Positions 9,268 to 19,404 of a DNA stretch of 64,000 nucleotides are shown here, piece after piece. The stretch spans positions 1-64,000 of the forward strand of contig CBDBDN010000006.1 in assembly GCA_965203855.1 (NCBI GenBank), in the 5' to 3' direction. The DNA comes from Bin87 sp965203855 (lineage in GTDB: Bacteria > Chloroflexota > Dehalococcoidia > Lucifugimonadales > UBA3495). Numbering within the stretch: position 1 is the first letter of the stretch; each line of letters begins with the position of its first letter. The notes under the pieces were generated by a model. The model saw only the letters and a list, made by a program, of their open reading frames with translations, had not been told where the DNA came from and searched no databases. Position numbers and translations under genes: made by a program.

Positions 9268-9498
9268 ATGCCGATACTGGCAACTGCGCTGGTAACGCGG
9301 GATCACCGCAGCGAAAGCGGTTTTCGGTTGACGCTTACCGATACGCGGCGGGCCATAGATGCGCCGGTGTTTGAGTATCTGGGTCTGACGCCGGGGGAGC
9401 AGGATGGTTTGTACAACGCAACCTATGATGCTATTGTGAAGCGGCAGATTGCGGAGGCGAATGTGTCGTGGGAGGCGGGGGGTGTGGCCATTCGGTAA
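9268..9498 (+). CDS. Unrecognised 76-aa protein
   Basis: Starts at ATG 9268 with AAGGA at 9256-9260 at good spacing, 10 bp after the membrane-protein stop. The longer in-frame extension upstream overlaps that gene and is less likely. The protein begins MPILATALVTRDHRSESGF and contains EYLGLTPGEQDGLYNATYDAIVKR. It looks soluble and acidic-to-neutral with no known motif. It is probably co-transcribed with the membrane protein. Confidence 0.55.
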   Translation: MPILATALVTRDHRSESGFRLTLTDTRRAIDAPVFEYLGLTPGEQDGLYNATYDAIVKRQIAEANVSWEAGGVAIR

Positions 9499-9568
9499 GC
9501 GGGCGGCGGCGCAAAGCCATTATCGGATCAGCAGCGCCCTTGGGGGCATTCCTATTTTGCTCTGCGTG

Positions 9569-9577
9569 TGCTATTAT
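9569..9577 (+). promoter_or_regulatory. Extended -10 promoter element TGCTATTAT
   Basis: TG-C-TATTAT lies 34 bp before ATG 9611 and just upstream of an excellent ribosome site (AAAGGAGG, 9599-9606). The -35 is poor. It is the likely promoter of the three-gene cluster 9611-11378. Confidence 0.5.
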
Positions 9578-9610
9578 CAACGCCACCCTGACTTTGTCAA
9601 AGGAGGCCCT

Positions 9611-10327
9611 ATGATGGAATGCAGTACGCCGGCGCAGCAGCAGGTCGACGCTCCGGCTGTTGTCATTAACGATCTGTCCATCGTTCTAGTTGCTCCTCAC
9701 ATTGACACCGCGCACATCAACCCGGATTTTCTCCGGTACAACGAAATCGTGGCTCCTGACTGGCAGATTGATCCTCCGGTCATCATCGAATCGGGTTTTT
9801 CCTTGATTGAGTACGACAATGGGTTATCGTTCACCGCAACGGATCACAACATGAGGATTGCCCACAGCGATGGCACGCTGGCAATGGACGAAATCGTAAG
9901 CCCATCCGTCGCCAAGCGGTACTTGGAGATGGCTCCTTGGCCGGTTGAGTACGGCGCGGTGCATATCGACCTGAACGGCTCAATGGACGTAGCCGACCAG
10001 GAAATCGAACGGCGCTTTTCCCCGCTGCATCATTTGTCGTCAGGGATGCTTTTCCACGATACTGCGCCCAATGTGCAGGCCCGTGCGTTTTACCAGTTTA
10101 GCGACAAGTCAATTACAGTGTTCATCGCTGAATCAGTGGATGCCGGTTTCGTGAGCGGCGTACATTTCCATGGGAATATAAGCAGGGTAGCTGACAATGA
10201 CTTGTCGGCCACCAACCGGATTGATCTTATCGAATCCATTATAGAGAATTGGGAAGCAGACGTTGCTGATATTATCCAGCTGGCTGCCCAGTTCTACCAC
10301 AACTACGGCAATTATGGGAGGTGCTAA
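9611..10327 (+). CDS. Conserved-looking protein of unknown function (238 aa)
   Basis: Start ATG 9611 (or 9614) is set by AAAGGAGG at 9599-9606. Residues about 22-60 read SIVLVAPHIDTAHINPDFL, then NEIVAPDWQIDPP. I believe this pattern of hydrophobic strand, NPDFL, IV..DW and PP recurs in a sporadically distributed unknown family, but I cannot name it. The protein has no membrane segment or catalytic motif. It ends 1 bp before the next gene, and the two form an operon. Its scattered distribution and island context suggest an accessory, possibly defence- or TA-related, role, which is inference only. Confidence 0.65.
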   Translation: MMECSTPAQQQVDAPAVVINDLSIVLVAPHIDTAHINPDFLRYNEIVAPDWQIDPPVIIESGFSLIEYDNGLSFTATDHNMRIAHSDGTLAMDEIVSPSVAKRYLEMAPWPVEYGAVHIDLNGSMDVADQEIERRFSPLHHLSSGMLFHDTAPNVQARAFYQFSDKSITVFIAESVDAGFVSGVHFHGNISRVADNDLSATNRIDLIESIIENWEADVADIIQLAAQFYHNYGNYGRC

Positions 10328-10328
10328 A

Positions 10329-10919
10329 ATGGCTTCCGTGCAACGTTTGGCGGCAGGAAAAGGCTATGCTGGCCGTTTTCTATGGCTGGATGAGGACACT
10401 GGCGTGCCTTTGAGGGTGGAGTGCCACCACGCCAAGCAGGAAGCGATTCAGCGCTTGACGCGGATGGGTGATCAAGTTCGTATTTCTACGGTTTCCCATG
10501 CCCACAATGAGTGGCCGGTCGCAATGGTGCGCCCGGAGCGTGCCAAGCGCGCGCCAATGGTGCAGCTGCCAATGCCGGCGGAGTTGGTCGAGGCCATCGC
10601 CGAGCTTGACGATGTAGCCGACTATGCGGATGAAATCGAGGTTGAGACGCCGTCCACCGCAGCTTTTGACAACGCCCGCCGTCTGCTTAAGGCGATGTAC
10701 CGCATTTCGCCGCGGCAGTATAGTGTTTATCCGATGCCCGATGGCTACATAGCCATTGACGCTCGCGGGCGCAAAGGGCGCATTGCGGTGGTAATGTGCG
10801 GCTCCGATGGCGGCGTACTGTGCTTGGTCACTAGCGATGGTAATCATCGCCGGGCGCGCTATTCGGCAGCGCACAATTTGCCCGACGGATTTATTCGCGA
10901 AGCCTTGGCCGAACTGTGA
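10329..10919 (+). CDS. Unrecognised 196-aa protein
   Basis: Starts at ATG 10329 after GGGAGG (10317-10322, overlapping the end of the preceding gene), 1 bp after that gene's stop. The N-terminal half is basic (RLAAGKGYAGRFLWLDEDTGVPLRVE, broken into strands), the middle is acidic (ELDDVADYADEIEVE), and the C-terminal half has GYIAIDARGRKGRIAVVMC. That alternation suggests two small alpha/beta domains. No known motif is recognised. Tight coupling to the genes on both sides suggests the products act together. Confidence 0.65.
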   Translation: MASVQRLAAGKGYAGRFLWLDEDTGVPLRVECHHAKQEAIQRLTRMGDQVRISTVSHAHNEWPVAMVRPERAKRAPMVQLPMPAELVEAIAELDDVADYADEIEVETPSTAAFDNARRLLKAMYRISPRQYSVYPMPDGYIAIDARGRKGRIAVVMCGSDGGVLCLVTSDGNHRRARYSAAHNLPDGFIREALAEL

Positions 10920-10934
10920 CCAGGGGCTGTGGCA

Positions 10935-11378
10935 ATGGCGACATCAAGCGCCGTCGTCAGCCCCGGGCCAATAGGTGATTGGGAGCGGTTGGGAAGGCGG
11001 GTTTTCTCAGGCAGGGACAGTCGCAGATCTGCCAAAACCGGGGTGCCAGCAAGCGTTTTCACGGAGACCGGCCGGCGAGAGCGCTCCGTAGATCGGCTTA
11101 CTCGCGTACCTGATCTGGCGTTGCTGGTTGCTAACGCTGACGCTGCGGCATTAGGGCGGGGGATAACCCGCCAATTCTACGGCTGGGCCGTAGTAAGCGT
11201 CGAGGATGTCATCGCAGTTGGCTGCCAAGTTGCCGAATCTCCGCTGGCGGATAACCCGTACCATGCTGATATTGTACTGCCCGATGCCGTAATTGAGTCT
11301 GATGACGCCCAAAACCAATACGCAGTAGCATTAGCCGGCGTTGCGAACTGGCAGCCGCGTCCGCAAGCGCAGGATTAG
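10935..11378 (+). CDS. Unrecognised protein with NPYHADI motif (147 aa)
   Basis: ATG 10935 is preferred because AGGGG (10921-10925) is well placed for it. GTG 10929 is possible. Residues from about 50 on (RSVDRLTRVPD, then FYGWAVVSVE, then NPYHADIVLPD) resemble a conserved bacterial family without assigned function, typically found as the last gene of small accessory operons. The first 40 residues are Arg/Ser-rich and less conserved-looking. It is the third gene of the 9611-11378 cluster. Downstream to 11625 there is no further gene. Confidence 0.65.
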   Translation: MATSSAVVSPGPIGDWERLGRRVFSGRDSRRSAKTGVPASVFTETGRRERSVDRLTRVPDLALLVANADAAALGRGITRQFYGWAVVSVEDVIAVGCQVAESPLADNPYHADIVLPDAVIESDDAQNQYAVALAGVANWQPRPQAQD

Positions 11379-11538
11379 CCCAACTGAATAATGCCGGGCA
11401 ACTGAAACTGCGCCAATCCGTCGGCAGCGTTTTCTATCAGCAAGGCGGGGGTTGGGCATTTGCTGCCTTTCCCCGGGTAAAGGATTAGGGTGAGTGCAGG
11501 CCGGCATCTCCCCTATGGCATTATTGATATTGGCGGGG

Positions 11539-11544
11539 TATAAT
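11539..11544 (+). promoter_or_regulatory. -10 box TATAAT upstream of the flavin reductase
   Basis: A perfect TATAAT lies in the 247-bp gap between 11378 and the GTG at 11626. No convincing -35 sits 17 bp upstream. The leader would be about 75 nt. Nothing else was recognised in this gap. Confidence 0.4.
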
Positions 11545-11625
11545 CATCCGCAAATTGCCGTTGCCGGTGGCAGTTGGCGCTGCTGCCGTTGCCATCGTTA
11601 TGCTGTTGCCAGAGGGGGATCTGTC

Positions 11626-12114
11626 GTGGTCGAGCCAATCGAATTCCGTACCGCTATGTCCAAATTCGCTACCGGCGTTACCGTGATTACCACGCTGGAC
11701 CCGGAGGGCAACCCCCACGCGATGACGGCCAACGCCTTTACCTCCGTCTGCCTGGAGCCGCCGACCCTGCTGGTCTGCGTCGCCCATAACACCATCACTT
11801 ACGGCTATGTTGAGGAGCAGCAGCGCATTGGCGTGAATGTGCTGCGGGAGGAGCAGGAGGAGCTGGGGCGCTATTTCGCGCGCCGCCCCGAGCAACGGGA
11901 GGGCAATCCGGAGTATTCCTATACGATTGGGCAGCACGGCGTCCCCGCGCTGGATGGCGCAATGGTGTTTTTCAACTGCCACATCGTGGGCGCCCATACC
12001 TATGGCGACCATACCATCTATGTGGGCGAAGTGGAGGAGATGCGGCAAAGCGGCGATGATGCCGTGCCGCTGATGTTCTACGACAGCCACTGGTATCATC
12101 CGATGCACGAATAG
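11626..12114 (+). CDS. Flavin reductase-like domain protein (HpaC/RutF family)
   Basis: 162 aa from GTG 11626, chosen because AGAGGGGG (11611-11618) precedes it and the family normally begins just before FRxAMSxFATGVTV. Seen are FRTAMSKFATGVTVIT (residues 7-22), MTANAFTSVCLEPP (about 33-46) and a C-terminal DHTIYVGEVE. Family members bind FMN/FAD and reduce it with NAD(P)H, usually to supply a two-component monooxygenase. No monooxygenase is next to it, so the partner is unknown. A longer reading frame extends upstream to 11494 but crosses the promoter-like box. Confidence 0.85.
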   Translation: MVEPIEFRTAMSKFATGVTVITTLDPEGNPHAMTANAFTSVCLEPPTLLVCVAHNTITYGYVEEQQRIGVNVLREEQEELGRYFARRPEQREGNPEYSYTIGQHGVPALDGAMVFFNCHIVGAHTYGDHTIYVGEVEEMRQSGDDAVPLMFYDSHWYHPMHE

Positions 12115-12132
12115 CGGGCGGCTGAATCCGCA

Positions 12133-12927
12133 ATGCTGGCTCCCAACCACATTTATCAAGGGGACGCTTTCAGTCTGTTGCCGCAGGTTGAGGACGGCGC
12201 GGTGGATCTCGTCATCTGCGATGGGCCTTATGGCGTCACGGCCAACGAGTGGGACCGGGTGAGCGGCATCCAGGAATTCAACCTGGATCTGATTCGCATC
12301 TTTGCCCGCAAGCTCAAGGTCGGCGGCGCTCTCTACCTCTTTGGCAAGCCGGACTGCATTGACTTTATTGACTACCGCCCTTACCTGAACCTGCAATCCC
12401 GGATTGCCTGGTTTCAGCCCAGCCGGCTGGCCCAGGGGCGGATTAACTACACTAACAACTACGACATCATCTGCTATTTCGTCAAAGGGCGCCGGCCCAA
12501 AACCTTCAACCTTGACGCCATCCGCGTCCCTCAATTGGTGGAGCTGGAGCATCGGCGGCGCTGCGAACAAGTGCCATCGGTCGTTAGCGGCAAGTTCGGC
12601 GGCACCCGGTTCAACGGCAACGGCAAGAACCCCGGCGATGTGTGGGGCGACATCAAGCAGCTGACCTACAAATCAAAGGAACTGGTCAGCCGGCAGGCGC
12701 TGAACACCATTCAGAAACCGGAAAAACTGATTGAACGCCTCGTCAAAGCCAGCTCGGCGGAGAACGACCTGGTGCTTGACCCCTTCGCCGGCGTCGGCAC
12801 CGGCCCGGTAGTCTGCCGCAAGCTGGGCCGCCGCTACATCGGCATTGAGCAGGATGCCGGTTTCGTTGACGCCGCCAATCGTAGATTGCGGCAGGCAGAA
12901 AGCGAACTAGCCGGCAAGTTGATGTGA
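12133..12927 (+). CDS. DNA (N4/N6) methyltransferase, beta-type motif order
   Basis: 264 aa. Catalytic motif IV appears near the N-terminus as VICDGPYGV (residues 28-35), a DPPY variant with G at the second position. The SAM-binding motif I, LDPFAGVGTG, is near residues 214-223, followed by GRRYIGIEQD. Motif IV before motif I is the beta-class order of the N4/N6 methylase family (PF01555). The middle (NYTNNYDIICYFVKG, VWGDI) fits the usual target-recognition segment. The gene is 1 bp from a likely endonuclease gene at 12929, so this reads as the modification half of a small Type II system. Confidence 0.88.
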   Translation: MLAPNHIYQGDAFSLLPQVEDGAVDLVICDGPYGVTANEWDRVSGIQEFNLDLIRIFARKLKVGGALYLFGKPDCIDFIDYRPYLNLQSRIAWFQPSRLAQGRINYTNNYDIICYFVKGRRPKTFNLDAIRVPQLVELEHRRRCEQVPSVVSGKFGGTRFNGNGKNPGDVWGDIKQLTYKSKELVSRQALNTIQKPEKLIERLVKASSAENDLVLDPFAGVGTGPVVCRKLGRRYIGIEQDAGFVDAANRRLRQAESELAGKLM

Positions 12928-12928
12928 T

Positions 12929-13423
12929 ATGTCTCAATCAGTACGCCGTCAAATCATCAGGCTGGTGTTGCAAGCTGCCGACTTGGCGCAGTCTGTTGGC
13001 ATTGCCAACTTGCTCCAACCCGGACTGGTCAAGGAGATGATAATCGCCGACATACTGGGGCACGAACTGATTCACTCCAAAAGGGACGCCGACGCTCATG
13101 AGTTCGGAAACCCGGAGGAAAAGTACGAGTACCTTTCCTGCAAAGAGGGCGGCAGCGGTCAGTTGGACCGGATGTTCAGAGAACCTGCGGATAAGCGAGC
13201 GGAATCGTTAGCGCGCATCACCCGCAACGCAAAAATCTATCTTGCCGTGTTTTACGCAGCTAATCAGACTAAATGCAAGGTCATCTACGAACTTGAGCCG
13301 GATACCGTGCTTGCCGAAGCCGAGCGTCAACTGGACCGCAGCCGGAATGCCATATCGCATATTGGGTTCTCCATTGGCTGGGCAAGCGCCAACGGACGCG
13401 TCGTGTACCAGGACAAAACCTGA
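12929..13423 (+). CDS. Putative Type II restriction endonuclease
   Basis: 164 aa, starting 1 bp after the methyltransferase stop, so translational coupling is very likely. Residues about 44-75 read GHELIHSKRDADAHEF, then KYEYLSCKEGG, a D-x(n)-E..K arrangement that could be a PD-(D/E)xK-type active site but is not canonical (SCK rather than ExK). Later blocks are DKRAESLARITRNAKIYLAVFY and EAERQLDRSRNAISHIGF. Position and size are typical of the nuclease partner of an N4/N6 methylase. The nuclease call rests mainly on context. Cleavage specificity is unknown. Confidence 0.55.
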   Translation: MSQSVRRQIIRLVLQAADLAQSVGIANLLQPGLVKEMIIADILGHELIHSKRDADAHEFGNPEEKYEYLSCKEGGSGQLDRMFREPADKRAESLARITRNAKIYLAVFYAANQTKCKVIYELEPDTVLAEAERQLDRSRNAISHIGFSIGWASANGRVVYQDKT

Positions 13424-13450
13424 CCATGGCGCGGAGAACCGGCTGCCGTC

Positions 13451-14131
13451 TCAAGCCCCCAGCCGTTCCAGGAAGCCGGCGATTGCGGCGTTCACCGCTG
13501 CCGGCTGTTCCAGCGTTACGAAGTGGCCGGAGTTGGGGATTACTGCTACTGCGGCGTTTTGCAGTTCGCGCCCCAAGTATTCGGCATAGCGCACCGGCGT
13601 CATTACATCGTCCTGGCCGACGATGACCAGCGTGGGGATGGCGATTTCCCGCACCCGTTCCATTACGTCGAATTTGTCGCAGGCTGACAGGTCGTTGTGT
13701 TCCACCATGGGACCGGAGGCCAGGGCGCGGGCGGCCAGTTGCGGCGCCAGTTCCGGGTTGATGGCTTCGTAGTAAGCCGGCGCCTCGGCCCGCCACTGCG
13801 CTTCATCCAGGCAGCGGTTGAGATAGTCGGGGTGGACGCGCAACCGGGCGCCGGTGCCAATCAGCACCAACCCGGCCAGGTCGCCCGGATACCGCAGGGC
13901 ATAGTCCAGCGCGACGGCGCCGCCCATAGAATGGCCGAACAGCACGAAAGGCGGGAGGCCCTTGCCGATGGCATATTCCCGCAGCCAGTCGGCATAGCCG
14001 CCGATGCTGTCGCAGGGCCGCCCGTCGGGGTGGCCGGGCAGGTTGACGGCGTCGGCGTTGGCAAACTGCGCCGTCTGGTAGTGATAAGTAAGTTCGTTCT
14101 GGCCGGAGCCGTGTACCATCAGCAGCTGCAT
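13451..14131 (-). CDS. Alpha/beta-fold hydrolase
   Basis: 226 aa, no signal peptide. The oxyanion-side motif HGSGQ is at residues 7-11, the nucleophile elbow GHSMGG at 66-71 (Ser68), and the acid GQDD and base NSGHF lie near residues 175 and 201, giving a complete Ser-Asp-His triad. The cap region (HPDYLNRCLDEAQWRAE) is short and helical. The substrate cannot be told from sequence. It is convergent with the endonuclease gene, the two stops being only 27 bp apart. Confidence 0.88.
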   Translation of the reverse strand: MQLLMVHGSGQNELTYHYQTAQFANADAVNLPGHPDGRPCDSIGGYADWLREYAIGKGLPPFVLFGHSMGGAVALDYALRYPGDLAGLVLIGTGARLRVHPDYLNRCLDEAQWRAEAPAYYEAINPELAPQLAARALASGPMVEHNDLSACDKFDVMERVREIAIPTLVIVGQDDVMTPVRYAEYLGRELQNAAVAVIPNSGHFVTLEQPAAVNAAIAGFLERLGA

Positions 14132-14148
14132 CGCTTTTCACTAGTTCC

Positions 14149-14568
14149 TTACAAAGTTCGCCGTACTGTAAATTGCAGGATATTATAAGTAGGGTCGGAT
14201 TCCAGATACCAGCAGTCTAATATGTTGCGCCCCAGCAAAGAGGGGAAGTTGCGGTTGGCGTCATTAGGTTCGGCGATGCCGAGGTTCAGCCGGTAAGTGT
14301 AGCGGATGGTCGGGTCGGTATCACGGAAACGCAATATCGCCGGCTCAAAGAACAGGCCGGCCGAGCCCCCTACGCCGTAAATCTCCCTTCTATTGGCAAG
14401 CAGATCCAGCGGCAGGGCCAGCTCCTGAATGCCGGGCGGATGCACTATTGTACGGTTGGCCCCGGTATCCACCAGGAATTCCAAAGCGCCGGAAACGCCC
14501 AGACGCGGGAAATGTAAATCCCCTTTGACGTAAAGTCGCCCCGTACGCCCAAACCAGCCGATGATCAT
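14149..14568 (-). CDS. Retropepsin-like aspartic protease domain protein
   Basis: 139 aa starting at the ATG that overlaps the upstream stop as ATGA. Residues 32-40 read LVDTGANRT, the D-T/S-G active-site loop of single-domain aspartyl proteases, and LLGRNILDCW near residue 115 matches the conserved C-terminal loop of the family. A homodimer would supply two aspartates. There is no signal peptide, so it is likely cytoplasmic. Coupling to the small gene before it suggests a two-gene unit, which could be regulatory or TA-like. Confidence 0.8.
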   Translation of the reverse strand: MIIGWFGRTGRLYVKGDLHFPRLGVSGALEFLVDTGANRTIVHPPGIQELALPLDLLANRREIYGVGGSAGLFFEPAILRFRDTDPTIRYTYRLNLGIAEPNDANRNFPSLLGRNILDCWYLESDPTYNILQFTVRRTL

Positions 14569-14906
14569 AAGACCAGCCACTCATCCGGTTGGGTGTCCAA
14601 GTGCTTGGTGGCCAAGTCGCCGGCGTAGCGGCCCTGAGCGGCAAGGGCTTTCAGCAGATTGTCATGCGAATCAGCGACTGCCACCAAGCCGTCCTCGTCC
14701 ATCGCTACCCACTGGTCCGGGTACTGCTCAAACAGCGTATCCATCTCACGGTATAGACGACGGAATGCCCGCTCGCTTCGCTCCATGCGCTCGTTCATTG
14801 CCGCTACGCCGCCGAACTGCTTGGCTATGGCGATAAACTCCGGGTCGTCCTCGGCGAGCAGTACCGCTTTGCTGCAAGCAGTCGCATCGTCGCTGAAAAC
14901 AGTCAT
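14565..14906 (-). CDS. DUF5678-like small protein
   Basis: 113 aa with a good ribosome site (GGAGG 8 nt before ATG). The C-terminal part, YPDQWVAMDEDGLVAVADSHDNLLKAL (two blocks around residues 61-87), resembles the short beta-alpha unit of DUF5678 proteins that commonly precede retropepsin-like genes. The N-terminal half is acidic and helical (RMERSERAFRRLYREMD). The pair may be a chaperone/regulator with its protease, which is inference from co-occurrence. Confidence 0.65.
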   Translation of the reverse strand: MTVFSDDATACSKAVLLAEDDPEFIAIAKQFGGVAAMNERMERSERAFRRLYREMDTLFEQYPDQWVAMDEDGLVAVADSHDNLLKALAAQGRYAGDLATKHLDTQPDEWLVL

Positions 14907-14923
14907 ATTGTGCCTCCGGCGCG

Positions 14924-14960
14924 CGTAGCGTTTGCGCCATTCCGTTGGTGCAACGCTACG
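14924..14960 (-). terminator. Strong hairpin after gyrA
   Basis: CGTAGCGTTTGCGCCA (14924-14939) pairs with TGGTGCAACGCTACG (14946-14960) with one bulge and one wobble around a 6-nt loop. It lies 45 nt downstream of the gyrA stop on the minus strand and immediately upstream of the next gene's ribosome site. There is no T tract, so it may be a terminator, an attenuator or an mRNA-stability hairpin. Confidence 0.5.
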
Positions 14961-15004
14961 CTATGGCATTATCGTACCACACCATTTCGGCCTGCGCGCG
15001 GCGC

Positions 15005-17809
<2,805 letters not shown>

Positions 17810-17850
17810 TGCGGACTGCTCCTTGCCGATGAAGCTATCATCGTTTCGGT

Positions 17851-17906
17851 AAAACTCTCGTCATTCCGGCAGAACTTTCGTCATTCCGGCGCAAGCCGGA
17901 ATCCGA
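17851..17906. repeat. Two copies of the CATTCCGGC repeat
   Basis: CGTCATTCCGGCAGAACTTT is followed by a full palindromic copy with arms CATTCCGGC and GCCGGAATC. It lies in the gap between gyrA's start and the amidotransferase-like stop, within the 5' untranslated or promoter region of gyrA. Confidence 0.8.
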
Positions 17907-17924
17907 ACATTCTTTGATCTATAT

Positions 17925-18629
17925 CTATCGTAAAGGGCCGCCGGCGTAATCCCCGGCCCGTTCTACCAGGCCGAGAAACAGGTTTTTAAAGGCGGCCGGC
18001 AGTTCGTCGCTGCGTTCCGGCAGAAACTGCACTCCGATAACCCAGCCGTGTTCCTTGCTTTCCAGCCCCTCAATGACGCCGTCGTCCAGATGGTAGGCAA
18101 TGGACATCAGGCGCGCGGCGCGCTGTGGTTCCCGCAAGCCATTCCGATGCCGGCTGTTGACGCGGAACATACCGGCGCTGCCGATGATGGCGGCCACTTT
18201 GGAGCCGGGCGACAGGTAAATCTGATGGCGTTGTTCCGCAAGGTTGTGGTTGCCGATTTCATGGGCCGGACTGCCGCCGAAAACGGCGTTTAGCGCGTGC
18301 ATCCCGCTGCCGGTAGCCAGCAGGGGCAGATCCCGGGCCAACGCCGCCGCCAGCAGTTCCGGCAACCCGTTGCCGGGTTTATCGGCGCATCCGTCGGGCA
18401 GCAGCAGGCCGCCGGCGCCGTCCAGAGCGACGTCCGCATCCGACGGGATCCGGCCGGCTGCCGACGCAATGATGCGAACCTGCCCGCCGGCCCGTTCAAT
18501 GGCGGCGCGGGCGCACGAGGACGGAGGACAGCCGTTGCCGGCAACTGCCGGCATAGCGATAACTGGCAAAGACAAAACCGATGCGAACCCGTAAGAATGC
18601 GATTGAGGGGGCGAAATGCTTGCCGCCAT
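17925..18629 (-). CDS. Peptidase C26/PuuD-like class I amidotransferase fold, catalytic residues lost
   Basis: 234 aa from ATG 18629. The fold is suggested by ERAGGQVRII, the LDGAGGLLLPDG segment that replaces the usual GG-DV-P loop, LLATGSGMHALN at the nucleophile elbow, VNSRHRNGLR and GVQFLPE. In active PuuD-like enzymes the elbow is GICRGxQ and the C-terminal motif is QFHPE. Here the Cys position is Gly and the motif His is Leu, so the Cys-His-Glu triad is gone. It is therefore probably a non-catalytic paralogue or a decaying gene. A TATAAT (18633-18628, minus strand) overlaps the assigned ATG, so translation may start later (ATG 18554). Confidence 0.7.
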   Translation of the reverse strand: MAASISPPQSHSYGFASVLSLPVIAMPAVAGNGCPPSSCARAAIERAGGQVRIIASAAGRIPSDADVALDGAGGLLLPDGCADKPGNGLPELLAAALARDLPLLATGSGMHALNAVFGGSPAHEIGNHNLAEQRHQIYLSPGSKVAAIIGSAGMFRVNSRHRNGLREPQRAARLMSIAYHLDDGVIEGLESKEHGWVIGVQFLPERSDELPAAFKNLFLGLVERAGDYAGGPLR

Positions 18630-18691
18630 TATACCGGGTTGCGGAGCGCCGCGCTTACGCACGGGCAGGCGAATTCAGGGGCTTTCGCCGC

Positions 18692-18720
18692 TTGACGCAC
18701 CCCGGCGACAATGCTATCGT
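18692..18720 (+). promoter_or_regulatory. Promoter of hicBA: TTGACG-N17-TATCGT
   Basis: TTGACG at 18692-18697 and TATCGT at 18715-18720 are separated by 17 bp, with TGC directly before the -10 (extended -10). Transcription would start near 18727, about 40 nt upstream of the hicB ATG. Confidence 0.65.
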
Positions 18721-18767
18721 CGCTATCAAACCAAGGTTCAGAAATGGAATAGGGGGTAATCATCGCT

Positions 18768-19133
18768 ATGGTTACGCAGCAGGATAACGCGCTGGCAGCA
18801 TCACAGAGTGCCTCCTCTGAAACCTATCAGGTCCTGGTATCCTATTATGCCGGCGCCGATTTCGTCGGGGACTGGCGCTGGTCGGCGGATTGCCCGGCAG
18901 TAGGATGCGCTTCCAATGGCCGCACCCGCCAAGAGGCTTTGGAAATGGTCAAGGACGCTATTCAAGGACTGCTGGCCGACTATCCCCCCGGCCAATATCC
19001 CTACCACGCCGCCGACGCCATGGCGCAAGTCCGCGCCGAATACGATGCCAATGGCTGGCAGTACGACATTGCCCAAATAACCGTTTCCGGCCTGAATCCT
19101 TACCGCTCACCGGCGAGCTACCATGCCATCTAA
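18768..19133 (+). CDS. hicB: HicB-like antitoxin
   Basis: 121 aa. YQVLVSYYAGADFVGDWRW, then DCPAVGCASNGRTRQEALEMVKDAIQGLL (residues about 15-65) is the HicB domain pattern of strand, acidic loop, strand and helix. The C-terminal 50 residues (AQVRAEYDANGWQYDIAQI) are not an obvious DNA-binding domain. AGGGGG at 18751-18756 is the ribosome site. Its stop shares one base with the ATG of the HicA-like gene. The order antitoxin before toxin is common for hicBA. It should neutralise the toxin and repress its own promoter. Confidence 0.75.
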   Translation: MVTQQDNALAASQSASSETYQVLVSYYAGADFVGDWRWSADCPAVGCASNGRTRQEALEMVKDAIQGLLADYPPGQYPYHAADAMAQVRAEYDANGWQYDIAQITVSGLNPYRSPASYHAI

Positions 19134-19387
19134 TGCCGCGGCAAGCCAACAAATCCGATGTTGAGCGTGCGCTGATTGCCGCCGGTTTCATTTTCGTGCC
19201 TGGCAGCGGACGCGGCGGTCACGATAAATGGCGATCCGCGTCAGGGTTAGAAACGGTTATGGTGCCGCGCAACAGCGGTGATTTTGCTCCCGGAACTTTC
19301 GGCAGCATCCGCAGGCAAGCCGGCGGCTGGTCGCCGGGCAAGTTCTGGTGGTACGCAGACGGGCAACGAGGCGCGGAACCCGATTAG
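19133..19387 (+). CDS. hicA: HicA-like mRNA interferase toxin
   Basis: 84 aa starting at the ATG of the TAATG junction. It reads MPRQANKSDVERALIAAGF, then GSGRGGHDKWR (His about residue 30), then a VMVPRNSGDFAPGTFGSIRRQAGG block, matching the double-stranded-RNA-binding-like HicA/YcfA fold with its catalytic histidine followed by a basic residue and a C-terminal helix that normally reads G(T)LxxIxKQAG. HicA toxins cleave mRNA and tmRNA. The coupling and paired families make this a confident TA module, although activity is unproven. Confidence 0.78.
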   Translation: MPRQANKSDVERALIAAGFIFVPGSGRGGHDKWRSASGLETVMVPRNSGDFAPGTFGSIRRQAGGWSPGKFWWYADGQRGAEPD

Positions 19388-19404
19388 CCCAGTCCCACAC
19401 TGGA

